Below, in pieces: positions 51,745 to 59,985 of a stretch of 64,000 nucleotides of DNA. Position numbers and translations under genes: made by a program. Within the stretch, counting starts at the first letter, position 1; the number at the start of each line of letters is the position of its first letter. The notes beneath the pieces are model-generated. The model ran no database searches and was not told where the DNA came from. It worked only from the letters and a program-made list of their open reading frames with translations. Origin of the DNA: Heterotrichella gracilis (Eukaryota > Sar > Xanthophyceae > Tribonematales > Xanthonemataceae); NCBI GenBank assembly GCA_032358255.1, contig JAULBX010006664.1, forward strand, positions 309,713 to 373,712, given 5' to 3'.

Positions 51745-51786
51745 AAATTATTTTTACTATCTTTACTATAGATTAAAAGAAATAAA

Positions 51787-52155
51787 ATGAAGAAGATTTT
51801 AATATTATCGATGATTGTTTTGGCTTTTGCTTGTAAGAAGAAAACGACTGAACCAGAGCCAATTGTTGATCCAACACCAACGCCTGTTATAAATACTTAC
51901 ACGTTTAAATATTATCAGGATCCTACTAGAACTCACATCAATGCAGGAGACACACTTAAAATGTTTTTAAACGGTGTGCAGAAAAGTGTAACGCAATTTG
52001 AAGTAAAAACAAATGATATTGTGAAGTTTTATTACAACGCAGGAACATATAATGCGGTTGCCGACTCAAATACAATGTTATTGTACTTAAACAATACAGT
52101 AATAAAATCTTATTTATGCACTTGTATTGCTAATTACTCGTTTACTGTACAATAA
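51787..52155 (+). CDS. Prophage-borne lipoprotein (moron)
   Basis: 122 residues. Lipobox VLAFAC (C16) with KKKTTEPEP after the cysteine, then a Pro-rich linker and a ~90-residue beta domain (YTFKYYQDPTRTHINAGDTL to NYSFTVQ) with a late CTC motif. It is the only rightward gene within the ~27-kb leftward late block, with its own promoter-like upstream and tight intergenic borders. That is the mark of a moron expressed from the prophage, often for superinfection exclusion or altered host fitness. Function unknown. Confidence 0.65.
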   Translation: MKKILILSMIVLAFACKKKTTEPEPIVDPTPTPVINTYTFKYYQDPTRTHINAGDTLKMFLNGVQKSVTQFEVKTNDIVKFYYNAGTYNAVADSNTMLLYLNNTVIKSYLCTCIANYSFTVQ

Positions 52156-52180
52156 AATTGTAAAATTACAATACTAAATT

Positions 52181-53098
52181 TTACAGATTATTCCTCTCTT
52201 TAAAGGCCCTGTTTCTTTCTCCAGCTTTTTTGTTTTGCTCAGTGATGATACCCTGTGCTAATTCCGGAGTGATCCAGTCCCAACTATGTAAACATCCGTA
52301 ACCGCCGGGCAACTCATAAGGATCGTATTCATCTATCTTGTCACCGTACATTTTTTTGATAAAAGGATCTTTACGCAGCTCTTCGATCTGATCAGTATTA
52401 AAGATCTTGCCATTATTTTTAAGGCAGATGGACCGTGATGATTTTATTAAACCACCTGAATAAATTGCGTGCCTTAAGCCCAGGTCAAAAGCGTATATTT
52501 TATTATTACCGTTATCGATCCGGTTTAAAATATCTTTTGCAAAGGTATTATAGTGTTGCTCGAACACACCGGTTGTTTCGGGTGAGCCAACAATAATTTT
52601 TTTAAGCTTCTCTCGCAGCGTCAACACATCTTCACCTTTTTCAACTGAGCGTTTTACTTCCTTTACAATTTTCTTTTGAATACTTGTATCAGATATCATT
52701 TTATCGATGAAGCCATTTCGTTTAAGACCGCCATTTTCATCTAAGCCCAAACGTTTATTTAAACTTTGCGCTGTATTCTGACGAATTTTATTGAGCTTTT
52801 GCTTATCATCGAACATGGTCGAAAAGTAACTCATGTTCATGTCGTTTAACGAAGTGGCTGCACCAGTATACTCTTTTAAGATGGAAGTGTTTGCCTCCTT
52901 GGAAAAAGTGGTAACGAATTTATTAATGCTTTGAATTACGGACTTGGCGTTGCTGGCGTCGATAGGAGTTTTAAGATATTTTTTGGTGAGTGTATCAAAT
53001 AGTTTTAATTGCTGATCAGACATGTGTGCCCGGATCAACTTCTCACGCTCTGAAACAAATTCAGCTTTTATTTTACTTACTTCCTTCCGCGTTGGCAT
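52181..53098 (-). CDS. Minor head protein, MuF-like
   Basis: 305 residues from ATG 53098; the in-frame TTG at 53110 is a weaker choice. The N-terminal two-thirds are helical. The C-terminal part has IKSSRSICLKNNGKIFNTDQ, DEYDPYELPGGYGCLHSWDW and ITPELAQ, the Cys/His/Trp-containing end typical of phage Mu F-like (SPP1 gp7) minor head proteins. It follows the portal and a small gene, the standard place. It would lie at the portal inside the head. Confidence 0.75.
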   Translation of the reverse strand: MPTRKEVSKIKAEFVSEREKLIRAHMSDQQLKLFDTLTKKYLKTPIDASNAKSVIQSINKFVTTFSKEANTSILKEYTGAATSLNDMNMSYFSTMFDDKQKLNKIRQNTAQSLNKRLGLDENGGLKRNGFIDKMISDTSIQKKIVKEVKRSVEKGEDVLTLREKLKKIIVGSPETTGVFEQHYNTFAKDILNRIDNGNNKIYAFDLGLRHAIYSGGLIKSSRSICLKNNGKIFNTDQIEELRKDPFIKKMYGDKIDEYDPYELPGGYGCLHSWDWITPELAQGIITEQNKKAGERNRAFKERNNL

Positions 53099-53285
53099 GT
53101 TTGAAACCAATTGATTTATTTAACTCTTCTTTTGTACGTACAAATTCAAAATCGAAATGCCACGATACACATGTGCCGCAAGCGAGTTCATAAGTAATAC
53201 CACTTTTTCGCGTTGTAAATCCTGTTATCATTCGCGGCAACATTTCAGGATCTGTTTTTAAGAAAACAATATCTTCTATTTTCAT
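53073..53285 (-). CDS. Small phage protein between portal and MuF genes
   Basis: 70 residues. Starts MKIEDIVFLKTDPEMLPRMI; then TRKSGITYELACGTCVSWHF with a CGTC pair and an acidic helix at the end. ATG overlaps the portal stop by 4 bases. This looks like the small SH3-like proteins (KIGDxVFLKTDxE...RMV) I know from Bacteroidota genomes, here placed in a head operon. Function unknown. Confidence 0.55.
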   Translation of the reverse strand: MKIEDIVFLKTDPEMLPRMITGFTTRKSGITYELACGTCVSWHFDFEFVRTKEELNKSIGFKHANAEGSK

Positions 53286-55270
53286 TCTACTGTTGTTAAG
53301 TCAATACCTTTTACTTCTTTTGTTGTACCATCCGATAATTTAATAGTATACAATCCACCATCTGGACCAGGATTACCGGTTACAATTTCTATTGGCTGTC
53401 CTGAGTATAAAGCAGAATCTCCGGCGTTATAATCTTGCGAATCACCAGCACCTGCAGCACCATCGTTTTGAGTTCCAAAACCTGTTGCGCGTTCTGAAGC
53501 CTGTTCATCATCAATAGATGTGATGTACTGGTTAACCTTTACCTTAAGCATTTCTTTTTGCTTACTCATTTCTAAACGGTAAAAAGAAACAGTATCGCTT
53601 GATTGCTCTTGCTCCAATTCATCAAATATCAGATCATAATTTGCGTAAAGGATCTTATTGAATTTGGAAACAAGGCCATCGGTGATGATAGTATTGATTT
53701 CGCTTTCCGTTTTCCCATTGAATGGGAAGAACTTTTCTTTTACTTCGATCTTCAATAACTCTTCAGGCTTGTCAATGTATATTTTCTGTGCAATATCCCG
53801 GTTAATTTCCTTTTTAATGTATGAAGGAGCACCGGAGGTATTTGCTTTGTTAAGGTCCTCTAACAATTGTGTTAGCGAACGCATTTTAAAGTCCTTCGGA
53901 AACTTATGATCAATAGTGATGCCAGTATTCACATCGATGTACGTAGCAATCACGCTCACAATGTGTTTGTATACAGCTGACCACTTATCAGCAAATGGCT
54001 TTAAGGTATCGTAAACGCTTTCAAGGTCGATTGTCTTTTCTGTGGCCGTTGCAACGATGTTATCGCTCGAAAATAATTCAGAAGAGTAAACAGCTTTAAC
54101 GGCCAGATCAGGAAATTCATACAATCCTAATTTTTTAAGGAACTCCAAAATATCTGTGCCTGGTCCTTTATAAACCATGAAGTTTTCTAAGTTGCCCATG
54201 TCTTTAATGTCGTTCGGCATCTTAACACGGATGATATGTTGCGCGGATGTGTGCTCAATGAATCCACTACCTTGACAAACAGAGCAATGACCTCCGTCAG
54301 GTGCTTTTCCATCATTACAAATAATCTGTTTACTGATATCGCCCGGGCAAACATCTGCATAAGTGATCTTTTGAGGAAACACGTGTAAAGCATTTGTCAA
54401 ATCAAATTCAGAAATTGTTTTTAATGACTTATGGAAGAAGGCGCCTGCAGAATGTATCAACGGCACACATGTACGTTTGCGCGTTTTAAGATCTTTCTTT
54501 GTGCCGACACGAATAGCCGGTATTCTTCCTGCCTTATGTTTTACCTCAGTAATAACATAAATAGGGCCAGCCGATTTTTGTTGTTCATCTTTAAAAAATA
54601 TTTCCGCGTTAGGATTCTCAAGAATTAAAATTTTATAATCATCTTCGGAGATCTGTTGAGCAATAAGAGCATCATTTTCTAAATACAACGTATAGCGATC
54701 TGCACCTTGCACTGCGTTCAATACCAATAAGTACTGTAGTTTGTTGTTTTTGTATTTATAATCGATAGCCTCATGACTATTCACAATAAAAGGATATGGC
54801 TCTCGTTTTGATGGATCCAACTGTTCGCCTGGTAATTCTGTTACAATAAAAGAATTTGGATCAGTGCTATCGAGATCAACCATCATGTCCGTTAAATAGT
54901 CATCAACGGAACAATCACCAGCATAAACGGCAATAGCATCAGACAACTTCTTTTTGTAGTCATCTACTTTTTCTTTTTTATCCCACATCAATGTTTTTGA
55001 GGCCAATGTCCTCCCTACTTTATACATGGGCGCCATGATTCGTGCGGCTATGTATGGTGTTACTACGGTAGTGATGGCGACACGTTGATCGTATTCTTCC
55101 TGGCTCTCACGTGGATTAAATTTCGCTAGCAATGAGCCAACATCTTCACCAGTTATATAAGCAGTGTAACGGTCTGCAATTTCGCAAACACGTGGATAAT
55201 CTTTGTGTCTTTCTCCAGTCCTGATTACACCGAATAAAACTTTTCTTGCATTTTCTAATTTTAGCGCCAT
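53282..55270 (-). CDS. Portal protein
   Basis: 662 residues, directly after the large terminase gene and before the MuF-like gene. Blocks include PRVCEIADRYTAYITGEDVG, TVVTPYIAARIMAPMYKVGR and KHIVSVIATYIDVNTGITID, then a long helical region and disordered, Gly/Ala-rich end. A cysteine module (ICNDGKAPDGGHCSVCQGSG, ~350) resembles the CxxCxGxG bits seen in other portals. The dodecameric portal is the DNA gate and head-tail joint. The family is inferred from order and size. Confidence 0.7.
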   Translation of the reverse strand: MALKLENARKVLFGVIRTGERHKDYPRVCEIADRYTAYITGEDVGSLLAKFNPRESQEEYDQRVAITTVVTPYIAARIMAPMYKVGRTLASKTLMWDKKEKVDDYKKKLSDAIAVYAGDCSVDDYLTDMMVDLDSTDPNSFIVTELPGEQLDPSKREPYPFIVNSHEAIDYKYKNNKLQYLLVLNAVQGADRYTLYLENDALIAQQISEDDYKILILENPNAEIFFKDEQQKSAGPIYVITEVKHKAGRIPAIRVGTKKDLKTRKRTCVPLIHSAGAFFHKSLKTISEFDLTNALHVFPQKITYADVCPGDISKQIICNDGKAPDGGHCSVCQGSGFIEHTSAQHIIRVKMPNDIKDMGNLENFMVYKGPGTDILEFLKKLGLYEFPDLAVKAVYSSELFSSDNIVATATEKTIDLESVYDTLKPFADKWSAVYKHIVSVIATYIDVNTGITIDHKFPKDFKMRSLTQLLEDLNKANTSGAPSYIKKEINRDIAQKIYIDKPEELLKIEVKEKFFPFNGKTESEINTIITDGLVSKFNKILYANYDLIFDELEQEQSSDTVSFYRLEMSKQKEMLKVKVNQYITSIDDEQASERATGFGTQNDGAAGAGDSQDYNAGDSALYSGQPIEIVTGNPGPDGGLYTIKLSDGTTKEVKGIDLTTVE

Positions 55271-55275
55271 GGTTT

Positions 55276-56763
55276 TTACATTTTAAAATATTTATTGAAG
55301 CATGATGTGAACATATATTCCATTTCATCAGAACAGTGTCCGTACTTTTCGTTACCGTCTTTATCTTTCTTTTTTACCTTGCCGCCATCGGGAGCCTCTT
55401 GCAAGAACTCGCAGTCTTTGATAGTGTACGTGCATCGCGGGGACATTGTAAAAACAATTGGTAGTGATCCGTAAAAAACTTTATTCATAAATTCCTTCCG
55501 GTTAACAACCGGTTGGTTCTGGATGACACGATAAGAACTATTACCCATCCATTTCTTGAATTTGCGTTTGATAACATCGTAATCATTCTCGGCCGAGTTG
55601 GTCCGTTTGTTTATACCGGAGAAATCACCGTAAATAAATATGCCGTTTTCAAATTCGTGCGAATATAATTTTATGATCTCATCGCAAAGATGATCTGTCG
55701 TGTTATTTGGAGGTAGTAAGCAGACCTCAGCAAATTTGTGTACGTGCCACTTCTGATCATCAGTATTAAACCATGATTTGTATAGTCCTGATGTGATGTA
55801 AGGTCCGCGGTTAAAGTCAAAGCTAATATGCACAGCAATTTTGTCCGGCATTAGCACATCTTTAACGTGCTTCATACGTTCATACTGATTGTAATATTCA
55901 TTCCCGGCTTTTGCCAGCGGCGAACCATATACGAGCATGTCTATAAGATGCTGATTGTGCGCGTTGGGTTCGATAAGCTTTTCTTGTATGTAACCTTTTG
56001 GAAGGTTCTCTTCATTGTGAAAGGTCGAAGCAATGACAACTAATTTATTGCCGATACGTTTTCTCCAGTACGATAACTCGCCAGCTGCATGAAAAATACA
56101 TTCATTAATTTCTTCATAGTACTTTGGAAAGTTGAACCATTCAGAAAGCCAGTCCGTTTTAGAAGGTGAGGTATACATGTTTAACGGATTGAAGCCTTCC
56201 AGATCTTCACGCATGGCAAGTTCTTCATCATCTGTGATGTCTCCTTGTTTAGTTATCCATAAACCTTTCTGACGCATCCGGGCCAGGATCACTTCTTTGA
56301 TTGCTTCTTCTTCTGTGTCCTTTGTTTCATCCAGATCCGCATCGCAAAATTCAATACCATCAATAGCTTCATAATTATTTAAAGAGGCAAGGAATACCAG
56401 CCTACCAGTATTAAATGAAATAGTGTTCTTGTAAGATTTTAAACGCTCACCATAAATTTTATAGTGTTCGGGAGGTTGGCAGTCGACAACATAATCAACA
56501 CCTCGCCTTAGTCCAATGCGTCCCCAGAATTTGAACACGCCAACAAGAGTAGACTTATTTAATTGTTCGTATGTGTTGGCTCCGATGAAGCCGCGAACGT
56601 GTGGATATTTTTTAGCGAATAAGGCCTGACGAAATCCAATAAGATAAGTTTTGCCAAAGCCAACACCACAATGCAATAAATTAATTAAAGCATTGCTATG
56701 AATTATCTCAAGGGCCGGTTCTGAGAACTCGAGTTCAACGATCTTATTTTGTACCTCACTCAT
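55276..56763 (-). CDS. terL: Terminase large subunit
   Basis: 495 residues. Walker A is HCGVGFGKT (31-39), Walker B is FCDADLDETKD (~139-149), and the nuclease half has AVHISFDFNRGPYIT and IYGDFSG with the metal aspartates. This ATPase-nuclease cuts concatemers and packs DNA through the portal. Its stop lies 5 bases before the portal ATG; its start overlaps the upstream gene by 8 bases. Confidence 0.88.
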   Translation of the reverse strand: MSEVQNKIVELEFSEPALEIIHSNALINLLHCGVGFGKTYLIGFRQALFAKKYPHVRGFIGANTYEQLNKSTLVGVFKFWGRIGLRRGVDYVVDCQPPEHYKIYGERLKSYKNTISFNTGRLVFLASLNNYEAIDGIEFCDADLDETKDTEEEAIKEVILARMRQKGLWITKQGDITDDEELAMREDLEGFNPLNMYTSPSKTDWLSEWFNFPKYYEEINECIFHAAGELSYWRKRIGNKLVVIASTFHNEENLPKGYIQEKLIEPNAHNQHLIDMLVYGSPLAKAGNEYYNQYERMKHVKDVLMPDKIAVHISFDFNRGPYITSGLYKSWFNTDDQKWHVHKFAEVCLLPPNNTTDHLCDEIIKLYSHEFENGIFIYGDFSGINKRTNSAENDYDVIKRKFKKWMGNSSYRVIQNQPVVNRKEFMNKVFYGSLPIVFTMSPRCTYTIKDCEFLQEAPDGGKVKKKDKDGNEKYGHCSDEMEYMFTSCFNKYFKM

Positions 56764-57076
56764 TATCTCCTTCCATAAGCTCTGCTACAAAGGGTACGTT
56801 AAACTTCTTTTGAACTATCGAGATAGCATTCTTAGCATTTAATGCTGTGAAAAAATATGAATCAGGAAACGGTTTAGTATGGCCGAACCATTTTAAGAAT
56901 AACTTGTCGAAGTAAGTATCTTTTTGTCGTTTGAAAACAACGCGGCAGATCTCGAACCGTTTTTTGTTGAACTCAAAGACTTTATGACCAATGCCGGGAT
57001 TAATATCTCCATCGATTGTTGTACGAATATTTAAAGGGATCTCCTTTAAAACCTTTTTATGTTTTTTCTCACTCAT
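56756..57076 (-). CDS. Phage protein upstream of terL, 106 residues
   Basis: Basic start (MSEKKHKKVLKEIPLNIR), then KRFEICRVVFKRQKDTYFDK and SYFFTALNAKNAISIVQKKF. No family recognised. ATG overlaps the stop of the small membrane gene upstream (ATGA) and its own stop overlaps terL. Packaging or DNA-modifying accessory role is possible but only by position. Confidence 0.5.
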   Translation of the reverse strand: MSEKKHKKVLKEIPLNIRTTIDGDINPGIGHKVFEFNKKRFEICRVVFKRQKDTYFDKLFLKWFGHTKPFPDSYFFTALNAKNAISIVQKKFNVPFVAELMEGDNE

Positions 57077-57183
57077 GCGAAATCTTCATCTTTAAATAGA
57101 TCTTTGGCACCGAAGTAAACGGCACCAATGCAAAATACTGCAGCAACGAACAGTACAATAATAGTTATGATGATGGCCCACAT
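57073..57183 (-). CDS. Small membrane protein, 36 residues
   Basis: MWAIIITIIVLFVAAVFC is a single helix, followed by an acidic end KDLFKDEDFA. Its TGA overlaps the next ATG (ATGA), and a similar short gene lies 1 base upstream, which supports real translation. Unknown role; small membrane proteins in this place could be extra lysis or exclusion factors. Confidence 0.45.
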   Translation of the reverse strand: MWAIIITIIVLFVAAVFCIGAVYFGAKDLFKDEDFA

Positions 57184-57184
57184 A

Positions 57185-57343
57185 TTAAAACAGGTTCCAA
57201 AACCAGTTAACTGCCCAGAATATTATTTTTGTTGGTGCTGTAAATAATATGATGCATATCATTATAGCAAACCAAATAGCTGATACCTTTCCCAGGATCA
57301 GACCAGCCAGCTGTGACCATTTTGTATCTACGTTTTTACTCAT
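57185..57343 (-). CDS. Small membrane protein, 52 residues
   Basis: Short polar start (MSKNVDTKWSQLAG), then SAIWFAIMICIILFTAPTKI and IFWAVNWFWNLF, giving one long or two short helices. Only one base separates its stop from the next ATG. No family recognised. Confidence 0.45.
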   Translation of the reverse strand: MSKNVDTKWSQLAGLILGKVSAIWFAIMICIILFTAPTKIIFWAVNWFWNLF

Positions 57344-57433
57344 GTTATTTTCGGCAATTTTTAATGTTTATTGAGGATAATTACAATTTAAAGTAAGGCC
57401 AGGTGTTTAGCCTGACCTTAATTGATAGTTAAA

Positions 57434-57736
57434 CTAACAGAGTTTTAACGGGTTAAAAAGCCATGCCGCATGATACTTTGTGTTAACAGGGCCAAACGGT
57501 TTCCAGTCGGCACCATACACAGCGTATGATTGTGGCATTTCAATTGGCAATGGTTCGATCATATCAACTTGAGGCGCAACAATTTGGTAACTGTCGAATG
57601 ATAAGTCGTTTCCACCAACAAAAGAATTTTCTTTCTTTTCCAGTTCAGCTTTATTCTTTTCGGGCATGGTATTGGCTGACAATACCATTGTTGAAAATGC
57701 GATTGCGCATATTAACACTAGGCTTTTGGGTTTCAT
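57434..57736 (-). CDS. Small exported phage protein
   Basis: 100 residues from ATG 57736, chosen because it starts the signal peptide KPKSLVLICAIAFSTMVLSA and follows a stop (TAATATG). An upstream in-frame ATG at 57766 lies inside another short gene. The mature part is short and acidic (KNKAELEKKENSFVGGNDLS) with a Pro/Trp-rich end. Unknown function. The 90 bases after its stop hold no gene. Confidence 0.45.
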   Translation of the reverse strand: MKPKSLVLICAIAFSTMVLSANTMPEKNKAELEKKENSFVGGNDLSFDSYQIVAPQVDMIEPLPIEMPQSYAVYGADWKPFGPVNTKYHAAWLFNPLKLC

Positions 57737-57737
57737 A

Positions 57738-57800
57738 TTATTTTTTGCGGTCCGCAAGCCAAGCAAGCAGACATTCCTTTTTTAATTCGTGTGAGTTCAT
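57738..57800 (-). CDS. Possible 20-residue ORF in a chain of overlapping small genes
   Basis: MNSHELKKECLLAWLADRKK. Its ATG overlaps the stop of the 34-residue gene upstream (ATGA) and its stop is one base before the next ATG. The tight spacing is the only support. Confidence 0.3.
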   Translation of the reverse strand: MNSHELKKECLLAWLADRKK

Positions 57801-57901
57801 TTTAAAACTTTTATTAATAATTGACTTAACTGATATCCAACTACTAATCCAAATGGACATGCAATTGCTGGTAAAAAAACATCTTTTATAAACTCTAACA
57901 T
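57797..57901 (-). CDS. Small membrane protein, 34 residues
   Basis: MLEFIKDVFLPAIACPFGLV, then VGYQLSQLLIKVLK: one hydrophobic helix broken by Cys-Pro. It overlaps the 72-residue gene upstream by 7 bases and the next ORF by 4. Unknown role. Confidence 0.4.
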   Translation of the reverse strand: MLEFIKDVFLPAIACPFGLVVGYQLSQLLIKVLK

Positions 57902-58113
57902 TGCAATCTCATTTTTAAATAGTTAAGGACCGTTTTATAGCTTCCTTCAAATTCAACACTTAGTCTCAACTTTGTATTCATGTTATAAATGGCAAAGGCA
58001 GCTAACCAAAGCGGCTCCATTGAATTTTGAATACCTCTTGGCAAACTCTTTTCAAGCTCAGTCACATGATGAGGCAAGATCTGCAGGTCAATATATTTTT
58101 GTTTTGGCGGCAT
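57895..58113 (-). CDS. Small phage protein, 72 residues
   Basis: Starts MPPKQKYIDLQILPHHVTEL and ends VLNYLKMRLQC; likely helical, no membrane segment. Its ATG overlaps the small-terminase stop (TGATG). No family recognised; position between the terminase genes suggests an early-late packaging accessory. Confidence 0.5.
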   Translation of the reverse strand: MPPKQKYIDLQILPHHVTELEKSLPRGIQNSMEPLWLAAFAIYNMNTKLRLSVEFEGSYKTVLNYLKMRLQC

Positions 58114-58637
58114 CAGTTTTTACCTTTAATTATAAATGTTATGTTTTCAAGTGTTCCCGGAGCAAACTTGTGTTCAGTTTCGATTTTATCTTTAAACTCT
58201 TCTGGCATTTGATTCTTTAGAAACTGATAGCCAGCAGTAGCATTTGGAACAACTTCTTTTGTGACAATTTTTGTGGCAATCATTTTCATTTCGCCAGTCT
58301 TTTTATCCTTTTTAAGTTCGCTGGTTGTTTCATCGTATTTAAAACCACAGGCAGCTTTTGTGAATGATTTTAGAACTTCAAGAACAGTTACTTTGCGATA
58401 GAACTTGATCGAGTCCATAAAATCCACATTATCTTTTTTAAGTTCATAGAACTTTGATTCTGATATTCCAAGGAACTTTGATAAAGCGCCATCGTCTAAA
58501 CCCTTCGGAGCTTCATAAAATATTTTAACACGTAATGCATCTACGTCAACAGGTATTCTGCCTCTCTTACTTTCAGTTGGTTCCTTTTTGGAAATCGCTT
58601 TCTTAACTGGCTTTTTTATTTGTTGCTTCTTCGCCAT
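58113..58637 (-). CDS. terS: Terminase small subunit-like protein
   Basis: 174 residues from ATG 58637; a TTG at 58682 is in frame but lies inside the upstream gene. A lysine-rich start (AKKQQIKKPVKKAISKKEP) is followed by a helix-turn-helix (DDGALSKFLGISESKFYELK) and FMDSIKFYRKVTVLEVLKSF, then PNATAGYQFLKNQMPEEFKD. This is the layout of small terminases that bind the packaging site. The PNATAG..FLK..PE block is one I associate with this group. Confidence 0.7.
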   Translation of the reverse strand: MAKKQQIKKPVKKAISKKEPTESKRGRIPVDVDALRVKIFYEAPKGLDDGALSKFLGISESKFYELKKDNVDFMDSIKFYRKVTVLEVLKSFTKAACGFKYDETTSELKKDKKTGEMKMIATKIVTKEVVPNATAGYQFLKNQMPEEFKDKIETEHKFAPGTLENITFIIKGKN

Positions 58638-58866
58638 ATATTGCTTTTCGTGTACGTAAGTAGGATTGTTTAATAGCGTCAAGAGAATATTCTTCTTCTT
58701 CTATTTTATTGTGGACCATAAAAGCTTTAGCAGACTCTTCGATTGATATACTCGGAATAGTAAATTTCTGAGCATCAATGAATACATAAATCGCCTGATC
58801 CATTAAAGATCTGCGAAATAGTACAGGAAGATGTTTTTCTAAATAAAGATTTTTTTTACTACCCAC
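58603..58866 (-). CDS. First late-operon gene, 87 residues, unknown (GTG start?)
   Basis: GTG at 58866 gives MGSKKNLYLEKHLPVLFRRS; an in-frame ATG at 58803 (MDQAIYVFIDAQK) is the alternative. The middle has a possible helix-turn-helix-like run SIEESAKAFMVHNKIEEEEY and SLDAIKQSYLRTRKAIY. It overlaps terS by 35 bases. It might help DNA binding or late control. No family recognised. Confidence 0.45.
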   Translation of the reverse strand: MGSKKNLYLEKHLPVLFRRSLMDQAIYVFIDAQKFTIPSISIEESAKAFMVHNKIEEEEYSLDAIKQSYLRTRKAIYGEEATNKKAS

Positions 58867-59011
58867 TTATCAAAATTAGATTGGAGAAATAGCGTGTGCA
58901 AAAAATCACATCATTTGTATATACACATATATAGTAAATGTGTAATAAAATAAAAAATCTCACCTTTTAGAGATGAGATTCAATTTTAAGCCAGGTATTT
59001 ATTTTTGAGAA
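58867..59011. other. Intergenic region before the late operon
   Basis: 145 bases between repressor gene and first late gene, both leftward. It holds AT-rich sequence and an imperfect hairpin AAATCTCACC/GAGATGAGATT (58960-58980) that may end the repressor transcript. A late promoter should lie here, but I cannot name a clear TAnnTTTG box. Confidence 0.4.
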
Positions 59012-59605
59012 TTATAAAATATTCTTAGTGATCTTTCCTTTAACTATGTATAAGTGTAAAACTTTGCTGATTGGAATTTCAAATTCTTCGTAGTCGGTAT
59101 GATTTTCGCTTTTTAATTTCCAGTGAGTTTTCAGTGTCCCTTTGGTCACATATTTTAAGAAGCGTTGTTCTTTAGTTACTATAACATAAGCTTCACCGTA
59201 GGCAACCACATCAAGATCTTCTATCTTTTTTATGGCTACCAATTCCCCGGAGCAATATTTTGGGTACATGGAGTTACCGGATATATTAATATACATATCA
59301 CAATCGGCGAATGCTGGTACAGATAGGTATTGTTTTACGTATTCGGTTTTATCCTCATTAAATATGGACACATTTCCGGCGGTAGCATCCAGATCATAGT
59401 AAGGTACCGCTTTTACCTCATCACTTTTTGTCACATTTTCAATATGGATGCCTATGGCTTTAATTTTATCGATATAGGCTTCAGGTACGGTAGATTTTAG
59501 CATTCTGCCAAGATGTTCCCGCGAAAGTCCAATAGAATCAGCTACTTCAGCCTGTGTTTTGCCTGAAACCTTAATTGCTTTTTTAACTATTTCACCATTT
59601 ATCAT
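59012..59605 (-). CDS. Phage repressor, HTH + S24 peptidase (CI/LexA-like)
   Basis: 197 residues. An N-terminal HTH (KTQAEVADSIGLSREHLGRM, ~16-35) is joined to an S24 autoprotease domain. The active serine is S112 (ISGNSMYP) and the lysine is K151 (RFLKYV). A candidate cleavage bond A76-G77 (DATAGN) lies 35 residues before the serine, as in LexA. So DNA damage could relieve repression by RecA-aided self-cleavage. It is divergent from the early genes across a 123-base operator region. Confidence 0.88.
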   Translation of the reverse strand: MINGEIVKKAIKVSGKTQAEVADSIGLSREHLGRMLKSTVPEAYIDKIKAIGIHIENVTKSDEVKAVPYYDLDATAGNVSIFNEDKTEYVKQYLSVPAFADCDMYINISGNSMYPKYCSGELVAIKKIEDLDVVAYGEAYVIVTKEQRFLKYVTKGTLKTHWKLKSENHTDYEEFEIPISKVLHLYIVKGKITKNIL

Positions 59606-59610
59606 CTATT

Positions 59611-59626
59611 TAACAAAATTTTGTTA
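59611..59626. promoter_or_regulatory. Perfect 16-bp palindrome before the repressor start
   Basis: TAACAAAATTTTGTTA ends 6 bases from the repressor ATG on the minus strand. The place suits an autoregulation operator for the repressor or a Cro-type site. Confidence 0.55.
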
Positions 59627-59631
59627 ATAAG

Positions 59632-59673
59632 TTTTATCACAAATATATCACATTTTGTTGCATTGTGATAAAA
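59632..59673. promoter_or_regulatory. Divergent operator: 11-bp inverted repeat
   Basis: TTTTATCACAA (59632-59642) and TTGTGATAAAA (59663-59673) are exact inverted copies 20 bases apart. A further ATCACA stands at 59647-59652. The left arm overlaps a minus-strand TATATTTG box (59647-59640), the likely repressor promoter. The spaced half-sites fit cooperative binding by the repressor. Confidence 0.65.
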
Positions 59674-59688
59674 AGTGATTTACATTTG
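59658..59688 (+). promoter_or_regulatory. Early rightward promoter
   Basis: TTG at 59658-59660 and TACATTTG at 59681-59688 fit the Bacteroidota -33/-7 pattern (TAnnTTTG exact, spacing 20). It lies 40 bases before the first early gene and overlaps the operator arm at 59663-59673, so repressor binding would block it. Confidence 0.65.
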
Positions 59689-59728
59689 CCTTATCATTTA
59701 CCTTAACAAATATAGATAAAAAAATAAT

Positions 59729-59983
59729 ATGCTGGTTAACACAAAAATTCGCAAGCCTTGGAAGATTTTAATAGAACATGGCGACATCGAGAAGATCTGT
59801 GAGTCTTCTATTACTGCGGAATATCCAAATCCGATTTCAAGAATAACAATCGGTAACGCTTTAAGGACCGGCCGCATGTCGGAAAGAACGTTTGAGGTCA
59901 TTCAAAAGTTTTTTAAAGAGAAGCTGAAAAAGCAGGATCAGTTTGTAAAGGATCATGTGATTGTATTAGACGATAATAACTAA
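59729..59983 (+). CDS. Early DNA-binding regulator (Cro-like position)
   Basis: 84 residues. The order KPWKILIEHGDIEKICESSI, then SRITIGNALRTGRMSERTFE and VIQKFFKEKLKK fits a helix-turn-helix protein, where ISRITIGNALRTGR would be the turn and recognition helix. It is the first gene rightward from the repressor, the usual Cro position. No family was recognised with certainty. Confidence 0.55.
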   Translation: MLVNTKIRKPWKILIEHGDIEKICESSITAEYPNPISRITIGNALRTGRMSERTFEVIQKFFKEKLKKQDQFVKDHVIVLDDNN

Positions 59984-59985
59984 GC

